Of a stretch of 40,595 nt of DNA, positions 32,666-40,595 are shown piece by piece. The notes beneath the pieces are model-generated. The model had not been told where the DNA came from, did not search any database, and saw only the letters and a program-made list of their open reading frames with translations. Made by a program: the position numbers and the translations under genes. The stretch is from contig NZ_JAUYNW010000073.1 of NCBI RefSeq assembly GCF_030698145.1, positions 1 to 40,595 on the forward strand, written 5' to 3'. Numbering within the stretch: position 1 is the first letter of the stretch; the number at the start of each line of letters is the position of its first letter. This DNA comes from Phenylobacterium sp. (lineage in GTDB: Bacteria > Pseudomonadota > Alphaproteobacteria > Caulobacterales > Caulobacteraceae).

Positions 32666-33256
32666 ATGTTCACCGGCATCGTCACCGATGTGGGCCGCGT
32701 CCGCGCCGTCCGCGACACCAACCGCGATCGCAGGCTCGAGGTCGAGACCGCCTTCGACCTCACCACCGTCGATATCGGCGCCTCGATCAGCCACGCCGGC
32801 TGTTGCTTGACCGTGGTGGAGAAAGGCGAGGGCTGGTTCGCCGTGGAGGTCTCCGGCGAGACCCTGTCGATGACCACCCTGGACGAGTGGAAGGCCGGCG
32901 ACCCAGTCAATCTGGAACGCGCGGCTAGGCTCGGCGACGAACTGGGTGGCCACATCGTCTCGGGCCATGTGGACGGGGTGGGGGAGGTGATCTCCATCGA
33001 AAGCGAGGGCGGCTCGCACCGGATCCAGGTCCGCGTGCCGCGCCCGCTGCACCGCCTAATCGCCGCCAAGGGCTCGATCACCATGCAGGGCGTTTCTCTA
33101 ACCGTGAACGAGGTCGAGGACGACGTCTTCGGCGTGAACCTGATCCCTCACACCTGGGATGTGACCACCCTGGGCCGGCTCACGGTGGGCAGCCGGGTGA
33201 ACCTCGAGATCGATATGCTGGCGCGCTATCTCGCCCGCTGGCGCGAAACGGCCTAA
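32666..33256 (+). CDS. ribE: Riboflavin synthase alpha chain
   Basis: 196-residue enzyme that dismutates two 6,7-dimethyl-8-ribityllumazine molecules into riboflavin. It has the two internally related barrels: [12 protein letters not shown] at the start of the first, and [14 protein letters not shown] in the second; [10 protein letters not shown] and [13 protein letters not shown] are the paired substrate-binding strands. The ATG follows the ribD stop without a gap. ribH is 25 bases downstream. No ribBA gene lies between them, unlike many alphaproteobacterial operons. Confidence 0.95.
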   Translation: MFTGIVTDVGRVRAVRDTNRDRRLEVETAFDLTTVDIGASISHAGCCLTVVEKGEGWFAVEVSGETLSMTTLDEWKAGDPVNLERAARLGDELGGHIVSGHVDGVGEVISIESEGGSHRIQVRVPRPLHRLIAAKGSITMQGVSLTVNEVEDDVFGVNLIPHTWDVTTLGRLTVGSRVNLEIDMLARYLARWRETA

Positions 33257-33281
33257 AGGGTCGCTTCGAAAAGGACGTCAC

Positions 33282-33749
33282 ATGCTCGAAGAGAAAATCC
33301 GCATCCTCGTGGTCGAGGCGCGCTTCTACGATGATCTGGCCGACGAGCTGCTGAAGGCGGCGGCCGACGTGATCACCGCCCATGACGCGGAATACGACGT
33401 GATCAGCGTGCCCGGCGCGCTGGAGATCCCCGGCGCCATCGCCATCGCCGAGGAGGGAGGTCATCGCCCGGCCGGCAAGCGCTATGACGGCTATGTGGCG
33501 CTGGGCACGGTGATCCGTGGCGAGACCTACCACTTCGAGATCGTCTCCAACGAGTCCGCGCGCGGCATCATGGACCTGGCCATCGGCAAGCGCCTGGCCA
33601 TCGGCAACGGCATCCTGACGGTTGAGGACGGCGATCAGGCCTGGGCCCGGGCGCGCGCCAGCGAAGGCGACAAGGGCGGCGGTGCGGCCCGCGCGGCGCT
33701 CGAGATGATCGCGCTCAAGCGCCAACTTCTGGGTCAGGTCGCCCGATGA
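33282..33749 (+). CDS. ribH: 6,7-dimethyl-8-ribityllumazine synthase
   Basis: 155-residue enzyme condensing the uracil and butanone phosphate intermediates. Family motifs: [75 protein letters not shown]. Normally forms pentamers or icosahedra. AAGGACG precedes the ATG. Its stop overlaps the nusB ATG (ATGA), so antitermination factor and riboflavin enzymes are co-translated. Confidence 0.96.
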   Translation: MLEEKIRILVVEARFYDDLADELLKAAADVITAHDAEYDVISVPGALEIPGAIAIAEEGGHRPAGKRYDGYVALGTVIRGETYHFEIVSNESARGIMDLAIGKRLAIGNGILTVEDGDQAWARARASEGDKGGGAARAALEMIALKRQLLGQVAR

Positions 33750-34216
33750 GCGGGACGGCCCACAACAAGCGTTCGGTCGCCCGCCTGGCGGCGATCCAGG
33801 CGCTTTATCAGATGGAAGTCTCCGGCGCAGGCGTCGAGGCCGTGATCCGCGAGTTCGCCGACCACCGGTTCGACCGGGGCATGGAAGGCGACGCGCCCAC
33901 CGAGGGCGACACCCTGGCCAGCGCCGACGAGGAGTTCTTCGCCGAACTGGTGCGCGGCGTGGTGGCCGCCCAGCGCGAGATCGATCAGGCCGTGGTCAAG
34001 CGCCTGGCCTCCGGTTGGCGGCTGGAGCGGCTGGACGCCACGGTCCGCGCCATACTGCGCGCCGGCGCCTTCGAGCTGGCCCATCGCGCCGACGTCCCCA
34101 CCGAGGTGGTGATCGACGAATATGTTGAGCTCGCCAAGTCGTTCTTCGAAGGCCCGGAGCCGGGATTCGTGAACGGCGCCCTGGACGCGGTGGCTCAGGA
34201 TGTCCGGCCCAGATGA
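33746..34216 (+). CDS. nusB: Transcription antitermination factor NusB
   Basis: 156-residue all-helical protein that with NusE/S10 binds boxA RNA during rRNA transcription. Segments [18 protein letters not shown] at the start and [44 protein letters not shown] near the end are characteristic. The ATG overlaps ribH by 4 bases; its 3' end overlaps thiL by 17 bases. The ribH-nusB-thiL order is widespread in Proteobacteria. Confidence 0.96.
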   Translation: MSGTAHNKRSVARLAAIQALYQMEVSGAGVEAVIREFADHRFDRGMEGDAPTEGDTLASADEEFFAELVRGVVAAQREIDQAVVKRLASGWRLERLDATVRAILRAGAFELAHRADVPTEVVIDEYVELAKSFFEGPEPGFVNGALDAVAQDVRPR

Positions 34217-35141
34217 GTTCGAGCAGATCGCCCGCCTCTACCGCCCGCTGACCAAGGGGGCGGCGGAGGCCTTCGAGCTGTTGGACGACGCCGCGGCCAT
34301 TCCCTCGCGGCCAGGCTTCGACCTGGTGGTCACCAAGGACGCCATGGTCGAGGGCGTGCATTTCCTCAGCGGCGAAGCGCCCAGCCTGATCGCGCGCAAG
34401 CTGTTGCGGGTGAACCTCTCCGACCTGGCCGCCAAGGGCGCCGAGCCCTACGGCTACTTCCTGGCGGTCGCCTGGCCGCCCAATTTCGGATGGCCCGAAC
34501 GCCAGGCCTTCGCCGCGGGCCTGGCGCAGGACGGGGCCAACCTGGTCCTGCTGGGCGGCGACACCGTCTCGACGCCCGGGCCCCTGACGCTCTCGCTCAC
34601 CATGATGGGCTGGGTTTCGGCGGGGAAGATGATCCGGCGGGGCGGCGCCAGGGCCGGCGACCTGGTCATGGTCAGCGGGACCATCGGCGACGGCTGGCTG
34701 GGCCTGGCCGCGGCGCGGGGCGAGCTGGACGATCCGGACGGATATCTGGCGGGCCGTTACCGTCTGCCCACGCCGCGCCTCGACCTGCGCGCGGCGCTGC
34801 GGGACCACGCGAACGCCGCCGCCGATGTGTCCGATGGTCTGATCGCCGACGCCGGCCATATCGCCAAGGCCAGCGGCGCCGGCCTGAGGTTGAGCCTCGA
34901 ACGCCTGCCCCTGTCGCCCGCCGCCCACCGCTGGCTAGGCGGCCAGGACGATCGCGCCACGGCGCTGCGCGCCCTGGCCTCGGGCGGCGACGACTATGAG
35001 ATCGTCTGCGCCGTCGCCCCGGACGCCGTCCGCATTCCCGGCATGACCCTCATCGGGGAGATCGTCGAGGGGGCGGGTGTCGACGTCCTGGTCGACGGCG
35101 TCCCGATCGATCCCGGCCCCGGCGGCTGGCGGCACGGCTAG
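34200..35141 (+). CDS. thiL: Thiamine-monophosphate kinase
   Basis: 313-residue ATP-dependent enzyme making thiamine diphosphate from thiamine phosphate. Family motifs: [91 protein letters not shown], and SGGDDYEIV. The DDAA, SDLAAKG and DVSDGL stretches bind Mg-ATP and substrate. It starts within the end of nusB. Last gene of the nrdR-thiL run; its stop overlaps the convergent acetyltransferase gene by 4 bases. Confidence 0.95.
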   Translation: MSGPDEFEQIARLYRPLTKGAAEAFELLDDAAAIPSRPGFDLVVTKDAMVEGVHFLSGEAPSLIARKLLRVNLSDLAAKGAEPYGYFLAVAWPPNFGWPERQAFAAGLAQDGANLVLLGGDTVSTPGPLTLSLTMMGWVSAGKMIRRGGARAGDLVMVSGTIGDGWLGLAAARGELDDPDGYLAGRYRLPTPRLDLRAALRDHANAAADVSDGLIADAGHIAKASGAGLRLSLERLPLSPAAHRWLGGQDDRATALRALASGGDDYEIVCAVAPDAVRIPGMTLIGEIVEGAGVDVLVDGVPIDPGPGGWRHG

Positions 35142-35647
35142 CCGCCGCGCACCCGGGCGTAGAGGTAGCAGTCCTCAGGATCCTCAGTACTGAACCCGGC
35201 CTTCCGCAGCAGGGCCTCGCGGGCGTATCCGCAGCGTTCGGCGATCCGCCACGACGCCTCGTTCCAGGTCTCGATGATCAACTGCAGCCGGAAGCAACCC
35301 GGCCGCTGCGCGAACAGCAGGTCGCTCAGCAGGGCTGTGGCTTCCGAGGCGTAGCCCTTCCCGCGATCGGCCGGGTCATGGACGATATAGCCCAGCTCAT
35401 AGCCGTGGATGACCGGGCTGGAGCGGTAGAACTGCATGGTGCCGACCATCCGCCCGCCAGCGTTCTCGACAATGGCCACCGCGCCGGAGTCGTCCAGCCA
35501 CAGACCGGTCGCGGTGTGCACGGACTGGAGGCGGGAGAGCTCCGTCAGCGGTTCGGTGATCGAGACCGTGAAGAGGTGTGGGGCGATCTGGGCGAGGTCG
35601 CCCGCCTCGATGCGTCGGAGGCTGACCGACCTGCCGTCTGCGACCAT
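35138..35647 (-). CDS. GNAT-family N-acetyltransferase (RimJ/RimL type)
   Basis: About 169 residues from the ATG at 35647 (MVADGRSVSLRRI), which has AGGA upstream; an earlier ATG at 35686 has none. GNAT motif A is DPADRGKGYASEATALLSDLLF (acetyl-CoA loop), and IETWNEASWRIAERCGYAREALLRK is the typical C-terminal block of the RimJ/RimL group. Target may be a protein N-terminus or a small molecule; not predictable. Convergent with thiL with a 4-base overlap. Confidence 0.87.
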   Translation of the reverse strand: MVADGRSVSLRRIEAGDLAQIAPHLFTVSITEPLTELSRLQSVHTATGLWLDDSGAVAIVENAGGRMVGTMQFYRSSPVIHGYELGYIVHDPADRGKGYASEATALLSDLLFAQRPGCFRLQLIIETWNEASWRIAERCGYAREALLRKAGFSTEDPEDCYLYARVRGG

Positions 35648-35715
35648 GATTCTGGGATTTCCTCGTCTGGATAGGGCGGTGAGCATGCCGGTGGCGGCGA
35701 CGTCCGAATAGTCGC

Positions 35716-37383
35716 CTATTCGATCCGCGGGCCGGCGATGTCGGCGCCGTTCTGACGAACCACCATCTCCACCGCCTTGCCGCCTGCCGGGCCGTTGAAG
35801 GTGACTTGGACGTCCACGACCTTGATGAAGAAGGCGTTGGGCGCCGACGCGAACAGCTCGACCTTGGGCTGGCCGGTCGCCTGCAGGAACAGCTGGTCGG
35901 CCTCGCGGCTGACCACGGCGGTCAGGGCGGGCGTCAAGCGGTAACTTCCGACATAGCGGTCGAGCAGGGACGTATCGATCGCCACCTCCGTGAGCGTGGG
36001 CTTGGGCTGGCTCTCGATCCGGTCGGCCTCCGCCGCCTCGATCCGCTTGCCCTTCAACTCGACTCCACCTTGGAGAGTGGTCATTCCCGGCGAGCGCCCC
36101 TCCACGGGCCCGTCGAAGGTCGCGACGGACTCCACGATCCGGGCGGCGAAAGCCCGTTCCGACGTCGGATAGAATGGTGTTGGCGGCTGGCCGGTCGGCT
36201 GCAGGCTGAGACGATCCCCGTCGCGCCGAACGCGGAGCACCAGTCGAGGCCCAAGCTGGTAGAGGCCGACATATTGGTCGAGCATGGCGGGTTTGAGTTT
36301 CACTGTCGGGGTAAGCTTCGCCTCGCCGAAGTGGAGCGCCGCCAGTTCGCGGGCGATCTTCCCGGACGGTCCCTGGGTCATGTTGGAAAGCACCACCACG
36401 GTTAGCCCGTCGTCCGGATAGCGGGCGAGAACTGTCGAGAAGCCATTGATGCCGCCGCCATGGCTCCAGACACGGTGTCCGTTCTCCACGCCGATGAACT
36501 GGCCAAAGCCGTACTGGTGGCCCTGGGCGGTGAACATGGCGGTGACCGACGCGGGCTTCAGGACCTTGCCTGCGTGCAGGGCCTGGTCCCAGGCCAGCAA
36601 GTCATCGACGGTCGAGTAGAGCGAGCCCGCCGCATGGGGCAGGGTCATGGACAGATAAGCGGCGTTGCGGACTTCCGCGCCCGAGAGAGCGTAGCCCGCC
36701 GCCCGGCGGGGGAGGATCTCCTCGCTCACGTCGTAGCCGGAGGCCTTCAGCCCGGCGGGACCCAGGATGTGGTCCCGCAGATAGGCCTGGTAGGTCTGCC
36801 CGCTGACTTTCTCGATGACGTAGCCCAACAGGACATAGCCGGTGTTGTCGTAGGTGAACTTGGATCCCGGGACGAACTCCAGCGGCTTGTCGCGGGTCAG
36901 CGCGATGATCTCCTCCGGCGTGCGGTCGTTTCGGGAGGGGTTTCCGAAGAAGCCGGGAATGGCGGTGTAGCTGGGGATACCCGACGTGTGGACCAGGAGG
37001 TGGCGCAGGGTGATCGGCGCCCAGGCGGCCGGAGCGGACGGATAGTGTTTCGAGATCGGGTCGTCGAGCCCGAGCTTGCCCTGCTCAGCGAGTTGCAGGA
37101 TCGCAGCGGCGGTGAACTGCTTGGTCACCGACCCCAGGCGAAACACCGTCTCCGGCGTTACGGCGACGCCCCATTCGCGATTGGCGAGGCCGAAGCCTTT
37201 TCGGAAGATCGGCTTGCCGTCCTTGGCCACCAGGACCGCGCCGCTGAACCGGCCAGCGTCGGAATAGGCCTCGACCAGGTCCTGCGCCTTGTCGCCATAG
37301 GCTGCGGGCGGCTTTGCGCCGGCGGCATGGGCCGGGAAGGCTGTCATCAGCCCGATTGTGAGTGCAAGCAGCAGCGATCGCAT
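35716..37383 (-). CDS. Exported serine hydrolase (beta-lactamase/PBP-like) with tandem C-terminal modules
   Basis: 555 residues from the ATG at 37383. MRSLLLALTIGLMTAFPAHA is a Sec signal peptide. The class C beta-lactamase/D-peptidase-like domain (about 30-350) has SVTK (Ser85, Lys88), the YDN motif (178-180) and HGG (308-310) where beta-lactamases have KTG. Two related C-terminal modules follow, 368-426 and 474-531, aligning as LDQYVGLYQL... and LDRYVGSYRL... with TGQP and TF(D/N)G at matching places. Likely a periplasmic esterase or peptidase rather than a true beta-lactamase, as the family is functionally broad. Both modules resemble DUF3471-like domains; the duplication looks old because identity is partial. 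Divergent from 37485. Confidence 0.88.
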   Translation of the reverse strand: MRSLLLALTIGLMTAFPAHAAGAKPPAAYGDKAQDLVEAYSDAGRFSGAVLVAKDGKPIFRKGFGLANREWGVAVTPETVFRLGSVTKQFTAAAILQLAEQGKLGLDDPISKHYPSAPAAWAPITLRHLLVHTSGIPSYTAIPGFFGNPSRNDRTPEEIIALTRDKPLEFVPGSKFTYDNTGYVLLGYVIEKVSGQTYQAYLRDHILGPAGLKASGYDVSEEILPRRAAGYALSGAEVRNAAYLSMTLPHAAGSLYSTVDDLLAWDQALHAGKVLKPASVTAMFTAQGHQYGFGQFIGVENGHRVWSHGGGINGFSTVLARYPDDGLTVVVLSNMTQGPSGKIARELAALHFGEAKLTPTVKLKPAMLDQYVGLYQLGPRLVLRVRRDGDRLSLQPTGQPPTPFYPTSERAFAARIVESVATFDGPVEGRSPGMTTLQGGVELKGKRIEAAEADRIESQPKPTLTEVAIDTSLLDRYVGSYRLTPALTAVVSREADQLFLQATGQPKVELFASAPNAFFIKVVDVQVTFNGPAGGKAVEMVVRQNGADIAGPRIE

Positions 37384-37484
37384 TCGACCCTCCCTGGTTG
37401 CGGCCAGCTTAAGCACGACCGCAAGCGCCGGTAACCCTGGATTGCGAAAGGTTACGGCAACCATATTCCGTCAGGGTGGCCCCC

Positions 37485-37940
37485 ATGCCTCGCCGAGCCG
37501 CTCTCGCCGCCGCCATCGTCCTGCTCGCCGCCGGCCCCGCCCTGGCCGAGGAGAAGGCCGGGGCCAAGGACGTGGGCCAGTATGTCGACCTGTCGCCCGT
37601 GGCGCTGCCCATCGTGGTGGACGGCAAGCTGGTGAACTACGTCTTCGTCTCGCTGCGCGTCGTGCTGACCACCTCGGCCAACACCGCCAAGGTGCGGGGC
37701 AAGGAACCCTACTTCCGCGACGCGCTGGTGAGGGTTGGGCACCGCACCCCCTTCACCAACCCCAAGGACTACATGACCATCGACGCCCCTCGGTTGCAGG
37801 CGACCATGATGCGCGAGGCCGTGGCCATCGCGGGCGCGAAGGATGTGAAATCGATCACCATCCTGTCGCAGGCGCCCAAGCGGCGGATGGCGCCGCCCAA
37901 GTCGGCCGGGCCGCGCGGCGGTTCGGAAATCCGCCCCTAG
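37485..37940 (+). CDS. Small exported protein of unknown function
   Basis: 151 residues from the ATG at 37485 (MPRRAALAAAIVLLAAGPALAEE), a clear Sec signal peptide with a cut after ALA. A GTG three codons upstream is a less likely start; AGGGTGG lies in front of the ATG. The mature part has about 85 conserved-looking residues (YVDLSPVALPIVVDGKLVNYVF, then VSLRVVLTTSANTAKVRG, then FRDALVRVGHRTPF) and a Lys/Pro-rich tail. The VDLSPVALPIVVDGK and YVFVSLRVVL strands recall the FliL-like periplasmic domain, but this is only a loose resemblance. It lies between the serine hydrolase and hppA. Confidence 0.75.
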   Translation: MPRRAALAAAIVLLAAGPALAEEKAGAKDVGQYVDLSPVALPIVVDGKLVNYVFVSLRVVLTTSANTAKVRGKEPYFRDALVRVGHRTPFTNPKDYMTIDAPRLQATMMREAVAIAGAKDVKSITILSQAPKRRMAPPKSAGPRGGSEIRP

Positions 37941-37968
37941 CGCCCATACCGGCTCCGGCTGCTTGGTG

Positions 37969-37992
37969 AACGGGGCGTTGCACGCGCCCGTT
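37969..37992. terminator. Hairpin between the exported-protein gene and hppA
   Basis: AACGGG (37969-37974) pairs with CCCGTT (37987-37992), and the inner GCG/CGC bases can extend the stem with one bulged base. It lies 29 bases after the stop at 37940 and well before hppA (38139). No T-run follows, so termination is uncertain. Confidence 0.3.
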
Positions 37993-38138
37993 ACAACTGG
38001 CAACGTCCCGCGACGAATAAGGGGCGGCGGATACACGACGTCCCAATACTGGGGAAACCATCAGGGCCTGGAACGCCGTCGGCCGCCTCTCGGGGCGGGG
38101 TCGGTCATCTCCGTGCAATCCATAGGGGCGCTTAAACT

Positions 38139-40268
<2,130 letters not shown>

Positions 40269-40290
40269 TCCGACCGATCAACGACCAAGG

Positions 40291-40325
40291 AAAACGCCCC
40301 GGAGAGCAATCTCCGGGGCGTTTTT
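40291..40325 (+). terminator. Rho-independent terminator of hppA
   Basis: AAAACGCCCCGGAGA pairs perfectly with TCTCCGGGGCGTTTT around a GCAA (GNRA-type) tetraloop, and the 3' arm ends in a T-run (40321-40325). It lies 22 bases after the hppA stop. The clearest intrinsic terminator in the window. Confidence 0.93.
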
Positions 40326-40595
40326 CATTTTCCCTCCTCCTTGTGGGGAGGGACGGCGGCGCCAGCCGTCAGGGTGGGGAACTTCGGCATTGGGCGAGGA
40401 AGCGTCAGGCTTCCCCACCCACGACCGCTGCGCGGTCTGCCCTCCCCATAAAGAGCAGGGCTATCGCATATGCGGCGGAGCTTAGATGCTCCCCCTCTGG
40501 GGGAGCTGGCCCGAAGGGCCTGAGGGGGACTTTGACTCCTGCTCAGACCGGTCGAACCTCCGTTGAAGGGCATTTTAGTCCCCCTCACCCGGCCA
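40326..40595. repeat. Block of tandem hairpins, dispersed intergenic repeat
   Basis: The last 270 bases hold no convincing gene and are full of perfect hairpins: 40352-40370 (GACGGC...GCCGTC), 40372-40420 (GGGTGGGGAA...TTCCCCACCC, enclosing 40398-40414 GGAAGC-GTCAG-GCTTCC), 40423-40437 (GACCGC-TGC-GCGGTC), 40488-40506 (GCTCCCCC-TCT-GGGGGAGC) and 40508-40520 (GGCCC-GAA-GGGCC). The GCTCCCCCTCTGGGGGAGC unit is of a kind scattered through Caulobacterales genomes, from memory. An open frame on the minus strand is composed of these repeats. Confidence 0.6.

Noticed and set aside
40325..40588. 87-residue minus-strand open frame at the right end
   Set aside because: Made entirely of hairpin repeat units and overlaps the hppA terminator.

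Overview
The window is GC-rich, densely coded DNA from an alphaproteobacterium. Gene content and order point to the Caulobacterales (Caulobacter/Phenylobacterium-like): hdaA-ppk-ppx in a row, nrdR-rib-nusB-thiL, a MucR-family regulator, ALA-synthase-type heme synthesis, a Cys-poor HemB and a remnant of a TonB-dependent receptor. The assignment is inferred from gene content; no rRNA or tRNA gene was seen.

Layout. 1-2972: RNase D (5' end cut by the window edge) and a membrane GGDEF-EAL protein. 2969-7375: a tightly coupled run of LysM/TPR lipoprotein, transmembrane Ser/Thr kinase, FHA protein with a TagH-like C-terminal region, and PP2C phosphatase. This matches the post-translational switch of type VI secretion systems, but no T6SS structural gene is present. 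7376-7762: non-coding, with two strong inverted repeats. 7763-9790 (minus): arsenic operon arsI-arsR-arsC-aqpS with palindromic ArsR-type operator candidates. 9872-13402 (minus): a GT4 glycosyltransferase, an alkaline phosphatase broken by one frameshift, and the decayed C-terminal tail of a TonB-dependent receptor. 13435-15917: an LLM flavin oxidoreductase and a secreted RTX calcium-binding protein. 16031-20480 (minus): hdaA, ppk1, ppx, joining DnaA inactivation to polyphosphate turnover. 20606-23651 (minus): acyl-CoA dehydrogenase, Bpt aminoacyl-transferase and MotB.

23737-29367 carries a 3-hydroxyisobutyrate-dehydrogenase-family enzyme, a NUDIX hydrolase, hemB, a 3-hydroxyisobutyryl-CoA-hydrolase-like enzyme, an exported methyltransferase-like protein and hemA. 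After a REP-like palindrome cluster come mucR (minus) and glyA, then the operon nrdR-ribD(reductase only)-ribE-ribH-nusB-thiL. The last part holds a GNAT acetyltransferase, a large exported serine hydrolase with a tandem C-terminal module, a small exported unknown protein and the proton-pumping pyrophosphatase HppA. It ends in a textbook terminator and a block of dispersed-repeat-like hairpins.

Most of the window is ordinary housekeeping sequence. The strongest candidate for unusual biology is the orphan kinase/FHA/phosphatase module with its sensor-HAMP kinase. Next are the riboflavin operon that lacks RibBA and the RibD deaminase domain, the MucR protein without a usual zinc site, and the decayed phosphatase/TonB locus. 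I did not find a clearly undescribed system.
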